From Prolixibacteraceae bacterium (GTDB lineage: Bacteria > Bacteroidota > Bacteroidia > Bacteroidales > Prolixibacteraceae): a DNA stretch of 64,000 bases. Position 1 is the stretch's first letter. The number at the start of each line of letters is the position of its first letter. Below the pieces are notes generated by a model, which ran no database searches, was not told where the DNA came from, and saw only the letters and a list, made by a program, of their open reading frames with translations. Shown piece by piece: positions 46,301-55,700 of this stretch. The DNA lies in assembly GCA_028282705.1 (NCBI GenBank), contig JANQHI010000079.1, positions 62,001-126,000 on the forward strand. The letters run 5' to 3'. Both the position numbers and the translations under genes were made by a program.

Positions 46301-47009
46301 ATTCTGATGCCAAGGCAGTTGGCTGGAAGGTTAGCCCTCCATCTGTTGATTTATATATCCCCATGTTGTGGGTCCACCACCCCCCACGTGGTCCCTGGCT
46401 TATGTAAATAATGTCAGGGTTATTGTAGTTTACCAGGATATGCCCAACCTGGGTGAGTGGCAAATCATCACCAATGCTTGTATAATTTAGCCCCCCATCC
46501 GTGGTTTTCCACAAGCCACCTCCAATTGAACCTACATAATAAGTATTGATATCTGTTGGATGGAAGCCTATACTTTCAGCACGCCCCATACCCCAATAAC
46601 CACCAGAGTTTGAATCAAAAGATATACGTTTCCAGGCAGGTATTAAAGCTGATTTAAGGTATGTTTTTGCAGGCTGTTGCCTGAAATCTTTCATTATACC
46701 CAATGTCCCATCAGCATTTAACCTGTCCTGCCAAAACCATTCCCAGCGCTTATATTGTACATACTCTGATATAGCTTCATTTTCAGCTTCATAAGGATAA
46801 TTCCCTTTTTTTAGCTCTTGCTTAATAGCTGACCTTGTTTTTTTAAAATGATTATCAGCCCAACTTTTTATCTCATTGAAATCTCTTGTACTTTTTCCAT
46901 TCCCTTTTAAAAATTCTTTTTGCCAGCCCTTGGCATTTACAGTTATATTACACATTAAAAAAATAATAATGACTGGAAAAATAGTTAGGGAAAAAATGTT
47001 TTTGTTCAT
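43344..47009 (-). CDS. Large T9SS-secreted BNR/sortilin-like beta-propeller protein with PKD domain
   Basis: A 1221-aa exported protein. Residues 1-26 are a signal peptide. The bulk (~110-740) is a beta-propeller of the sortilin/xyloglucanase BNR type with at least eight Asp-box motifs of the S/T-x-D-x-G-x-x-W/F kind (STDGGLTF, TEDGGSTW, STNAGKNW, STDNGQSF, STDSGNTW, TTDLGKSW, SVDGGEKW). A PKD domain (YEWDFGDGNKS, ~775-850), Ig-like parts and a C-terminal T9SS sorting domain follow (FNVFPNPNDGAFTISF, ending VITEKILYQ). It is the last gene of the SusCD locus, 25 bp after a peptidase-like gene. No catalytic residues could be identified; it may bind or cleave a surface substrate. Confidence 0.88.
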   Translation of the reverse strand: MNKNIFSLTIFPVIIIFLMCNITVNAKGWQKEFLKGNGKSTRDFNEIKSWADNHFKKTRSAIKQELKKGNYPYEAENEAISEYVQYKRWEWFWQDRLNADGTLGIMKDFRQQPAKTYLKSALIPAWKRISFDSNSGGYWGMGRAESIGFHPTDINTYYVGSIGGGLWKTTDGGLNYTSIGDDLPLTQVGHILVNYNNPDIIYISQGPRGGWWTHNMGIYKSTDGGLTFQPTALASEYSDGKPVTDFIMSPDDPDVLLVSRSDGIYRTEDGGSTWQQVKTGYFGDMAWRPGDSDKVYAASEVGGNNNDIYVSTNAGKNWQVLADLNSGSNLKIAVTPANPDVLTYSSGSSFYVSTDNGQSFTKKTDLPENWEIVLSNEKENIMYACGINVHKSTDSGNTWEKISMWWNDGSAPEVHADVRNINHNPLDTGVVYFCNDGGISKYDEREEQWTELDDGLVITQYYRISCAQTDSFIVQGGTQDNGGNRRRADGTWYNTNGGDAMEQAIDPTNPDIMYTTYINGLLYKSTDAWQNNTYQSISDNIPGGTPNGAWVTPYKLDSNNPAIIVVGYDNVWYSDKRGNAGSWKNLSENYSFAGNLKCLEVAKSNSEVIYASVRNMLYKTTDLGKSWESFVVPGADNITRIAIHPESYDTLWVSKGGFTDGSKIYKSVDGGEKWENISGIIPNIPVNCIIYENGSNDALYVGTDNSVYYRNGAMSDWIEFSEGLPNTIVSDLDINYMSNKLVTGTYGRGIWQIDLFKMEDYQYKPQCDFASNTTHNCSGEIRFSDNSMYGDRYEWDFGDGNKSVERNPVHDYGADGVYSVKLITTNDYGADTLIKNNYITVNLVQPPVTSYDTICVGDDVTLAASGNGALFWYGQQYDGDLLHVGDSLTIAAPTNTTTYYVEERSSADTIYKVGPTNKDFSTGDNYTFDGNGLLFDVYKTILLKSFKVYAQGGGVRTFELLTGVGGELIAQKEVYVPDGESRVEVNFVVEAGNQYFIKLSGSVNLFRNDGGATFPFTIPDVVSITETNVAADGFPGYYYFFYDWRVMEVGNCPSKRMPAQVSVGDIPAKPEIEMVDSTLQTTDGVAHYQWFKDGSPIENSDTSNYKPVSSGIYKVEVSNELGCSSVSDNFGFYVVSAPLIANTYFNVFPNPNDGAFTISFKQHIPGCTIKIHNLSGQEVYTKKLAEYTGNVEVDISNFSKGVYIIQVLFDNQVITEKILYQ

Positions 47010-47034
47010 CTGGTGACCTGTTTTCTGGTTTAAC

Positions 47035-48087
47035 CTAAAGGCTTATTAGTTTTTGCTGATATATCTTACCACCACATAATATGGATACAAAATAAAAACC
47101 TGTATTGTATCCTGTTAAATCAATCTGTTCAATATGTGAGGTAATCTCTTTTTGTACTATCTCTTTCCCTTGCAAAGTAAAAATTTTAATTGTCCCATTT
47201 CCTGAGTTAACACCAAGTTGTATTGAAAAAGTTTTGTTACATGGATTTGGGTAAATTTTTATCCCTGATTTTTCCTCTTCACTAATTGAAGAAATAATAT
47301 CTACATCAGAAGGGTTGCAAGTTGGTTCCCATTCAGTATCAAAATGTTTCTTGATCAAGTTATATAACCCAATGTCATATTCTTTAAGCTCTTCACGAGT
47401 ATCTACATGATTATGTACACCATCAGTAGGAGATGCTTGCCTGTTACAATTAAACCATGACTGCACCCCTTCAGCAAAATATTCAATGTAATTTGAGCCT
47501 GCATATGTGTTATCCCAAAGGCCATTGCTCTTTGCACTATTAAATAATTCCTCTAATTCTGTATTAAAATCAGGGTAAGTTACTGCAAGCCCCAGGTTAT
47601 GGATACCATGGGCAAATTCATGTACAGCAATATTTTCACCTTTATAAATATCATCATGATAACACAATAGGTTCTCTTCTGCACAGGTTGTAACAGGGAT
47701 GTTCAATGTACCTCCAAGCCCTCTATACCTGTCCCAATCAGAGCCAGGGAATTGTTGGTACAGGTTGCTATGTTCAGGAACATCAGTGGTTACTTCACTT
47801 TGTGCCATAATAGCAAGCTTGCCTCCATTGGCAATAATGTTGTGAAGCACAACAGGAGAAAGGTTGGCTGTCATGTTGTACACAATATCATAGGCAATAC
47901 AAAATGTATTATCAGGGACTTTTAAAGAGCTTATTATGGGGATTCCATTGGAAAGAGCATATTTTGAATAAAAGGGTTGGTAGCCATCAGGAGGATCCAT
48001 AACCTGTATGCCACAATCATTCTGAGAAAAGCCAGGGGTTAAAATTGTGGACAAAACAATAAATATTACTAATGCCTTCACCTTCAA
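47035..48087 (-). CDS. T9SS-secreted HExxH metallopeptidase-like protein
   Basis: A 350-aa exported protein with signal peptide (ends GFSQ). It has a zinc-type HEFAH motif at 156-160 and a downstream E205 in EYFAEGVQSWF, 45 residues later, as in gluzincins; the family is not one I can name. A conserved block RGLGGTL-x-x-P-x-TTCAEENLLCY (~122-143) precedes the motif and probably holds a disulfide. The tail (~285-350) is a T9SS sorting domain (IKIYPNPCNKTFSIQL). It is paralogous to the next upstream gene, which lacks the tail. Peptide-bond cleavage is an inference. Confidence 0.75.
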   Translation of the reverse strand: MKVKALVIFIVLSTILTPGFSQNDCGIQVMDPPDGYQPFYSKYALSNGIPIISSLKVPDNTFCIAYDIVYNMTANLSPVVLHNIIANGGKLAIMAQSEVTTDVPEHSNLYQQFPGSDWDRYRGLGGTLNIPVTTCAEENLLCYHDDIYKGENIAVHEFAHGIHNLGLAVTYPDFNTELEELFNSAKSNGLWDNTYAGSNYIEYFAEGVQSWFNCNRQASPTDGVHNHVDTREELKEYDIGLYNLIKKHFDTEWEPTCNPSDVDIISSISEEEKSGIKIYPNPCNKTFSIQLGVNSGNGTIKIFTLQGKEIVQKEITSHIEQIDLTGYNTGFYFVSILCGGKIYQQKLISL

Positions 48088-48166
48088 ATATATATTGACC
48101 TATGCCCAGTTTATAATATAAGTAGCCCGGGATTTAGCCTATAATGATTATCAACTATTTATTCTT

Positions 48167-48991
48167 TTACTCTACATATAAATTTGATGCAGCATGGCAT
48201 GAAGGGCTGGTTTCAAATTCAGAAAAATAACTGCCCACTATTTTATAAAGTTCAGGGTCATACTTTTTCATATCATCCCTGGTATTTACCCAATTGTGCT
48301 TGCCATCTGGCTCGGCAACCTCTGCATTTACATTAAACCAGTTTTGCACACCCTCAGCCCAATATTCCCAAATATTTGTAGCTGCATAGGTATCTCCATA
48401 TTTGCCTGAAGCCATTGCTTCATCCAGCTTCTCCTGGAGCAAGCCATTAAAGGTTGAGTCAAGTGGTATGATACCTACACCATGGATGGTATGTGCAAAT
48501 TCATGGATCAGGATATCTTCTGCATGGTATTTATCAATCTGGTAGCACAGCAGGTTTTCCTCAGCACAAGTGGTCAATGGCGTCCTTAAAGTACCTCCAA
48601 GCCCCCTGGCCCTGACATCCCAATTCAGGGTTGTGTCTTTTTCAAGGTGGGCATGTTCAGGGATATCTGTTGTGCCTTCATACCTGGCCATAATGCCTAC
48701 CCTGGTATTATGCTTCACCATTTGGGCAAGTATTTTTGGAGGTAAGTCCTTTGTCATAAAGTCAATGGTTTTGCAAGCTGCAAAAATGGCTTCATCTGGC
48801 ACCCTGTGGGAACTAATAATATGGATGCCATTTACATTTACATATTTTTTATAAAAAGGGTCTAATTTGAGTTCTTTAGGAGGTTTTACAACCTGGTAAT
48901 TTTCACCTCCTGGGTTATCCTTAGGTACAGAAAAACCTGATAACAACCCAACACAAATTACAGCTACTAAAAATATCCTTAAGTAATCCAT
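48167..48991 (-). CDS. HExxH metallopeptidase-like protein, paralogue
   Basis: A 274-aa exported protein (signal peptide ~1-21, then KDNPGGENYQ). It has HEFAH at 163-167 and E213 in EYWAEGVQNWF, 46 residues on, and the same RGLGGTLRTPLTTCAEENLLCY block (~129-150) as its neighbour at 47035-48087. There is no T9SS tail and no lipobox, so it is probably periplasmic or exported by another signal. Tandem duplication is evident from residue-by-residue similarity and adjacency (79 bp). Confidence 0.78.
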   Translation of the reverse strand: MDYLRIFLVAVICVGLLSGFSVPKDNPGGENYQVVKPPKELKLDPFYKKYVNVNGIHIISSHRVPDEAIFAACKTIDFMTKDLPPKILAQMVKHNTRVGIMARYEGTTDIPEHAHLEKDTTLNWDVRARGLGGTLRTPLTTCAEENLLCYQIDKYHAEDILIHEFAHTIHGVGIIPLDSTFNGLLQEKLDEAMASGKYGDTYAATNIWEYWAEGVQNWFNVNAEVAEPDGKHNWVNTRDDMKKYDPELYKIVGSYFSEFETSPSCHAASNLYVE

Positions 48992-49067
48992 CTTTAAGTA
49001 ATTTAAATTAAAAAATCCTGAACCAAAAAACCTTGTATCAAGTTCTTAGCTCAGGATTTACGAAATG

Positions 49068-50282
49068 CTAATTACTTATGAATGTGAAAGTAAGGTTCAC
49101 TGTATGCCTGTCAGCATTCCACCAGTTATCAGTGAGAGGTACATTCTCAAAAGTAATAACTTGTGTAGCAGGGTCATAATATCCTACTGCTGCACTTGTA
49201 TAAACATAAGGCATTACCCTAACCTGTTTTGTTACAGTACTGCCTGTATGGTCTACATCAGTCCAGTCCTGCCCGGTATCATACCCACTTCCCCACAAAT
49301 CAATAATATAGCGTGGGTCATCCCCTTCAGGGCATTTTAGTTTGAACTCAATGGTGTACCAGTAGTCTCTCCAGTTTGACCAATCCAAGCCAAAATCAGA
49401 TATCCAGTAACGCCCGTCATCTACACTTTGGAATGGTGATGGCCTGTGTAGCTCAACTGTTTTAGTATATCCTGAGCTTTCATTTTTAGCCTCCCAGTTA
49501 CCCAATGGCAAAGAGATGGGTTCCTGCAATTCAACACTCACTGTCCCAACTGCCTCATCAAGCTTATAGGTTTGCTCATTATTGGCAACTACATACAATG
49601 TGTATTTAACTTCATCAGCATCATTCATGTCAGTCCCCTGTATCTCAAATGAGTTCAACAGTTCAGCCTGGGTTGCATAATTATACTGTATGCTATTGTT
49701 TTGGATAGTGTCGGTTACTGAAAAATTCCCATATATTGAGGAATTATATTCACGAACCACATAAGCTGTTAAAATAATTGAATGGTCATCATTAATTGCA
49801 TAACCCACATCAAAAGTTAGGCCATTATCAGGGTTGCAAACATCCCTCTGCAAGTCAAGTTCCATGGTTTTAGTAGCACTTATGCTTAAGTCATCTTCAA
49901 CAGAATAAACCACCACATTGATTTCTTTGGTTTTAGGTTCATGGTTCCCATTGTAAGCTGCAACTTTCACATTATAAGTACCCCCGTGTTCAAAGGTCAG
50001 TTCTACTTCATTACCTTCAGCACCCATGGGGAGTTTGGTGTTGTCACTATCTCCTGCATCCAAATCCTTTTTATAAGAAAAATCCCAAATGTAATAAGCA
50101 GCATTAGGAGCTTCCACAGTAAAAGAAACAGTTGCAGGCACCACTTTTAAATCACCCTCCATTTGAATGGCAATCTCTCCTACTGGGTCAAACTTTTTGA
50201 CTTCATCCTCATCACAAGATGTTATCAGGATTGAAAATATAGCTATTGATAGTACTATTTTTATTATTGATTTCATCTTCAA
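49068..50282 (-). CDS. PKD-domain surface lipoprotein with conserved C-terminal domain
   Basis: A 404-aa lipoprotein: signal ending in the lipobox ILITSC (Cys ~23), acidic residues behind it (DEDEVK, typical of surface export), a PKD-like domain (~45-130, YYIWDFSYKK, GGTYNVKVAAYNGN) and a C-terminal domain of ~150 residues (~260-404). That domain is shared with the next gene: GRYWISDFGLDWSNWRDYWY, EFKLKCPEGDDPRY, VGYYDPATQVITFENVPL. It sits where SusE-type binding lipoproteins sit in a SusCD locus. Ligand unknown. Confidence 0.85.
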   Translation of the reverse strand: MKMKSIIKIVLSIAIFSILITSCDEDEVKKFDPVGEIAIQMEGDLKVVPATVSFTVEAPNAAYYIWDFSYKKDLDAGDSDNTKLPMGAEGNEVELTFEHGGTYNVKVAAYNGNHEPKTKEINVVVYSVEDDLSISATKTMELDLQRDVCNPDNGLTFDVGYAINDDHSIILTAYVVREYNSSIYGNFSVTDTIQNNSIQYNYATQAELLNSFEIQGTDMNDADEVKYTLYVVANNEQTYKLDEAVGTVSVELQEPISLPLGNWEAKNESSGYTKTVELHRPSPFQSVDDGRYWISDFGLDWSNWRDYWYTIEFKLKCPEGDDPRYIIDLWGSGYDTGQDWTDVDHTGSTVTKQVRVMPYVYTSAAVGYYDPATQVITFENVPLTDNWWNADRHTVNLTFTFISN

Positions 50283-50287
50283 TGCTT

Positions 50288-51277
50288 TTAATTGGTTTTA
50301 TATGTGAAAGTCAAATTTACAGTATGGTTATCAATGCCCCACCAACTGTCAATTACAGGCACATTTTCAAAAGATATGCGCTGGAATTCAGGGTCATAAT
50401 AACCTACAATAGAATTATCTTCATACAAATAAGGCATTACCCTGATATCTTTGGTAGCCAACTCACCATTGTGGTCAAAGTCAGTCATTGGGACCCCTGT
50501 ATTCCAGACCCCACCAGGGAGTAATTGGATCACATAGCGTGGGTCATCCCCTTTAGGGCAATTCAGTTTAAACTCTATGGAGTACCATACATCACGCCAG
50601 GTTGACCAGTCTAAACCAAAATCAGAAAGCCAGAACCTGCCATCATCAATCACCTGGCCATTACCATCAAGGTAATGTGGGGATGGGGTGGTTATGGTTA
50701 CTGTTTTAGAGAACTGTGTATTCATGTTTTTGGCAGTCCATTCCCCTGAAGGGATGACTGGAAGTGGGCAGAACCCATTTAAAAATGGTGTATTTACATG
50801 TGAGCCATCCCTGTATTCAAGTATGCTCCCATCAGCTAGTTTCATTATTGCCTTAAATTCAAAGGTATAATCTGGTTTCAAACTGTCTTTATGAAAATTG
50901 AAACCTTCATATAAATCTTCCAGAAGGGTACTCTCATAAAGTGTCTTAACAGGTAGGTCTTCAGGAGAAAGTGTATTGTAAATGTAATCTTCTACCACAT
51001 TCCCTTCCTTATCATGCAAGATTTTGTGTAACTCTAACTGGGAAAACTGGGTTGAAAGTTGTGGGATATCAAATTCAATATAAAAATATACTGAATCATA
51101 TTCCAGGGTATTGGTACTCAAATCATAAGTTGCTTCAATGTATGAGTCTGCAACCATGTTCACCCTAAAACCTGATTTAGCCAAATCCAGCATCTCATAT
51201 TCATTTTCAACACAAGAATTGGTTATAAAAAAGGTTGCTGTAAAAATTAGCAAGTATATTTTGATTAATCTTTTCAT
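50288..51277 (-). CDS. Surface lipoprotein with the same C-terminal domain
   Basis: A 329-aa lipoprotein from ATG 51277 (MKRLIKIYLLIF, lipobox FITNSC, then acidic ENEYE). An upstream start at 51349 would overlap the susD gene and is unlikely. The middle part (~45-165) is unassigned. The C-terminal ~150 residues match the domain of the neighbouring lipoprotein: GRFWLSDFGLDWSTWRDVWY, EFKLNCPKGDDPRY, RVMPYLYEDNSIVGYYDP, FENVPV and HTVNLTF. Gap to its downstream neighbour is 5 bp and to susD 31 bp. Probable ligand-binding accessory of the SusCD complex. Confidence 0.85.
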   Translation of the reverse strand: MKRLIKIYLLIFTATFFITNSCVENEYEMLDLAKSGFRVNMVADSYIEATYDLSTNTLEYDSVYFYIEFDIPQLSTQFSQLELHKILHDKEGNVVEDYIYNTLSPEDLPVKTLYESTLLEDLYEGFNFHKDSLKPDYTFEFKAIMKLADGSILEYRDGSHVNTPFLNGFCPLPVIPSGEWTAKNMNTQFSKTVTITTPSPHYLDGNGQVIDDGRFWLSDFGLDWSTWRDVWYSIEFKLNCPKGDDPRYVIQLLPGGVWNTGVPMTDFDHNGELATKDIRVMPYLYEDNSIVGYYDPEFQRISFENVPVIDSWWGIDNHTVNLTFTYKTN

Positions 51278-51308
51278 TATTCTAGATTTTAATGTTAACA
51301 ATACAGGA

Positions 51309-52757
51309 TTATTCCATCCACCAAATTTTAGAATCCAATTTATCACCATTGCTTAACCTTGCAGCAGCTTCATCTTTATTGGCTTTATTCAGGTCATCTT
51401 CCTCATCAGGGTAGTAAAACCTGTAAGGAACCACATCATAAACAGCATTGATTGGCAGGCTAAGTGAAGGTGTTTGTGTCCTCCTGTATTCAGCCCAGGC
51501 TTCATATCCTTGCATAAACAGGGCAACCCATTTTTGGTGGTAGGTTTGAGATAAAGTCCCATCATAAGCTCCTCCACCTGCCAGGAAAGCATTGACAGAA
51601 GCCTGATCAACCCCAAATTTACCACAGGAACCTCTTATCCCAGCAGTATAATAATCTTCAGCATTGCCACCAATGTAGCCTTTCAAATTGGCTTCAGCCA
51701 ACAAGAACATCAATTCTGAATATTCAAACAGTTCAACCCTTTTGTCTCGTGGCCCCAGGCCATTATTGATTTGTGAATATTCAAATGGTTCTTCATTCAC
51801 ACTATACACCCATGAATGGGATAAACCCACATATTCACCATCCTTGTTTTCCTCTGCTATTTTGGGCAAACGTGGGTCATCAGTACTTACCATATAGTCA
51901 ACTAATGTTTTGCTAACCCTGACACCTGATGTTGGCGAAATATTCTCGAAAACACTTGCCAGTGGGTAATCATTACCTGACCCTGACCCTGAATATTTAT
52001 AAAATGCTGATTCCTCAGTATTTTCAAAAATGGGGTATTCTTCGGGGTTGCTAACCATTTCAGTCAGTAAATTGCCAACATCAGCCTTAGCAGACATCCT
52101 CATTAGCATCCTTATTTTTAACGAATTGGCAAATTTCCTCCAGTTGTCAACTTTCCCATCATACATTGGGTCATAGCCATTTGCTATTATTAGATCATCA
52201 GATACTTTGAGCAACTCATTAGCCTTTGTCAGGGTATCAAGCAGTGCATTATAAATGGATTCCTGGGTATCATATTTTGGCTTGTTAACCCCATCAGTCA
52301 ACATAAGGGCTTCAGAATAAGGGATATCCCCAAAAATATCAGTTACCATCTGATAACCAAAAGCATATAATGTGAGCCCAACCCCATAGAGCCCATCATC
52401 TCCTTCAGCAGCTGCTTTCTTCATCATATCTTTAAGGTCCATTAGTGGTCCACTGTACATATTATTAAATACCCCCAACCTGAATTTATCCAGCTCAAAA
52501 CGTTGCATGGGCATCCAATCATTGTAAAGGGCTACATGTTGCACCCAGTTATCAGCACTTGAAAGCATTTCATAATTGGAGTTCATATAATCTGCCATTA
52601 CCTTTATGCTCCCTGGCAATAAGTATTCAGGCTCAACATCCACAACATTATTTGGATCTGTATTAATTGTATCAAAACCGTTTTCACAAGAGGTTATGAT
52701 GAAAACCGAAATGAGTATAATTATAGTTTTATATATATTTCTTAGTTTCATAATCAT
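51309..52757 (-). CDS. SusD/RagB-family nutrient-binding lipoprotein
   Basis: A 482-aa lipoprotein (or 480 aa from the second ATG at 52751). Lipobox IITSC at ~24, followed by the SusD opening NGFDTINTDPNNVVDVEPEYLLPGSI. TPR-like helices (YSEALMLTDGVNKPKYDTQESIYNAL; RKFANSLKIRMLMRMSA) and the SusD-like_2 features (SELMFLLAEANLKGYI, WVALFMQGYEAWAEYRR) are visible. It caps the SusC porin on the outer surface and binds the substrate. The gene starts 11 bp after the susC stop. Confidence 0.95.
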   Translation of the reverse strand: MIMKLRNIYKTIIILISVFIITSCENGFDTINTDPNNVVDVEPEYLLPGSIKVMADYMNSNYEMLSSADNWVQHVALYNDWMPMQRFELDKFRLGVFNNMYSGPLMDLKDMMKKAAAEGDDGLYGVGLTLYAFGYQMVTDIFGDIPYSEALMLTDGVNKPKYDTQESIYNALLDTLTKANELLKVSDDLIIANGYDPMYDGKVDNWRKFANSLKIRMLMRMSAKADVGNLLTEMVSNPEEYPIFENTEESAFYKYSGSGSGNDYPLASVFENISPTSGVRVSKTLVDYMVSTDDPRLPKIAEENKDGEYVGLSHSWVYSVNEEPFEYSQINNGLGPRDKRVELFEYSELMFLLAEANLKGYIGGNAEDYYTAGIRGSCGKFGVDQASVNAFLAGGGAYDGTLSQTYHQKWVALFMQGYEAWAEYRRTQTPSLSLPINAVYDVVPYRFYYPDEEDDLNKANKDEAAARLSNGDKLDSKIWWME

Positions 52758-52768
52758 TTGCTTTAAGG

Positions 52769-55700
52769 TTAAAATTCAACTGTTAATGATAAACTAACAG
52801 ATCTCGAAGAAGGAACATTATAAATCTCCCATCCTTGCCCACTGTCACTGGAGTTCAAGGCAGTTTCAGGATCAATGTGTGGTACATTGGCATAGAGCAA
52901 TGCCAGGTTACGTCCAACCAGGCTTAATGTTGCACGCTGTACTTTGAACTTATTCAGGAAGCTTTTAGGGATATTATAAGATATATTTGCTTCCCTTAAT
53001 TTTATATATGATGCATCAAATATGGCTGCCTCATATAAATAATATTCATTGGTTGTATAGCAAAAATCACTGAATGTGATGGCCACATTATTGTCAACCC
53101 AAACAGGAGCATCTTCAGTGCCCACATTCATTACCCCATCTACTATTGCACCATTTTCACGAAGTTCCGGGTTGTTTGTTTCAGCTACCAACCCATTTAA
53201 ACGCAAGTGCTGAACAGTGGCACTGTGCAAGTCTCCACCCATTTTAATATCAAGCAATACACCTGCTGATATGTTTTTATACCTGAATGATGAACGCAAG
53301 CCACCAGTCCAGTCAGGCATGATATTTCCCAACCTGATATCATGGTCAGTGCGTGGAGTAAAACCATTTTCTGTAATGATCTTCCCATCTTCATTCCTCT
53401 GGTAGCCAGGACCATATATTTCCCCATAAGGTTTCCCAGGGATTGCCCATGAGGCTACTCCCCATATTCCACTACCAATCTCTAGTTTTTCAACCCCTTC
53501 AGCTAGCTCTACTACCTCATTTTTATTCTTGGCATATGTAAATCCCAGTTCCCATGTAAGGTCGCGTGTCCTGATTGGGAAAACATTCATAGCCAACTCA
53601 ACCCCCTGGTTATCCATTTGCCCAACATTAATAAACCTGTTCCTGTAACCAGTTGTGCTTGAAACATCAATCCTCATGATCTGGTCAAAACTTTCACGGT
53701 AATAATAAGCAGCATCCAAGTTGACCCTACCATTAAACAGGCGTATATCTGTACCAATTTCCCAGGCTCTTGTCCTTTCTGGTTTCAGGGTTGGGTTTTT
53801 CAATGCATCAGCTATGGTTGCATCATACACTCCTGTTATATCATTTCGGCTGGAATATACCTGGGCTATGTTATATGGACCAGTGTCATTACCCACCTGG
53901 GCAACACTTCCTCGTAATTTTAAGAATGATACCCATGAAGGCATTGGTAAATATTTATCTAGTAATGCAGATACTTTTGCAGAAGGGTAAAAATATGACC
54001 TGTTATTTGCAGGCAATGTACTAGACCAGTCATTACGCCCAGTAACTTCAAAGAATATGGCTTCATCAAAACCAATTTCAAAGCTACCAAATAAACTGTT
54101 CACTTTCTTTTCTGATTCATAGCTCCAGTTTTCTATATCACTTGCAGCATTTTTAGGGTTAAAAAAGCCCGAAATTGTTAATTCAGGAATCCTGAAACCA
54201 TGATCGTAATTTTTGTAATGATACCTTTCACCACCTACCAAGGCATTTAATGCAATTTTATTAAATGTTTTGTTAGCCCTGAAATTAAAATTCATGGTTG
54301 TATTATCTTTTTTATAAATTGAGTTATTATAAAACCCTTTGTAAGAATAAACGCTTCCTGTCCAATGTTTTACACCATCATTGGCTTTGTCTTCATATTG
54401 GCGGTGAACATGTTCCCTGGCAATACGCCCTGTTGCAGTCAACCAATCATTAATTTTTACCTCAGCACCAAATATGGCTAAGAAATTAGTGAATTCATGT
54501 TGCAACATTTTGTTTTCCAACAAAAAGAAAGGATTTGGAAAATAATCTCCCAGGTCCCAGTTTAATGCCTGTACCCCATCATAACCTGAGTTCGGGTAAA
54601 CAAAGCTTGAAAGTGGGATATCACGGCCTGGTAAGTTCCTATAGTCTCTTAATACATCAAAATCATAATTTGCAGGCATAAAAAGAGCTGATTTAACAGC
54701 ATTTTCAGGATAATTATCTCCATAAGTTCGATTATCACTACCTCCCATGTGCAACTGGAAACTTGAATTAATTTTTATTTTATCTGTCAAATTGTAAATT
54801 CCCGATAAACTAAAGTCATCCTTGTGGTAATCAGTATTATATACCATCCCATTTTGCTCAAGGTGTGAATAGCTCACTCGTGCACTGAAGTTTTCCCCAC
54901 TTTTGCTGATTTCAATGGTGTTAATTAAGTCATTCCCAACTTCAAAGAAATCATCCATATTTTTCTTTGCTTCCCATGGCAATGGCTGAAAAACAGGTAT
55001 CCCATTTTCATCATACAGGATTTCTCCATTGGCATTCCTCACCATTGGGCTGTGCATCTGAACAAAATATTGCCCATCATTGAGCTTAGGGCCAAAAGCA
55101 CTACCAGTACTGGTTGTCCAATAGTTATAATAATCAACATCATAACCTGCCCCATATGAACTTTGGTAATCAGGTAACCTAAATGGCTCATATAACTTTA
55201 AACGTGAAGTAACTTTTACCCCAAGCCCCTTTGTGTTCTTACCTGATTTTGTGGTTATTAAAATCACTCCATTGGCTGCCCTGGAACCATAAAGTGCAGC
55301 AGCACTTGCCCCTTTCAGGATGCTCATTTCTGCAATATCTTCCATATTCAATTCATTCAACCCTGAACCCCAGTCAACAGTATAGGTTGATACAGAGGAA
55401 TTATCAATGGGGATACCATCAACAACAATAAGTGGAGAGTTATTTCCTGATAAAGAACTAACCCCACGAAGCACAATCCTGGTTGAAGAACCAACATCAC
55501 CTGATGTGGATGTAACCTGTACTCCTGCAACTTTACCTGCAAGGGCATTTGCAAAATTCGATTCGCTACTTTCAGTAATTTCTTCACTTTTCAAATTGGT
55601 AATTGCATATCCTAGTGCTTTGGTTTCGCGTGTTATGCCCATTGCTGTAACCACAACTTCTTCCAGGCCAACTATATCCTGGACCAAGGTTACATTGAGG

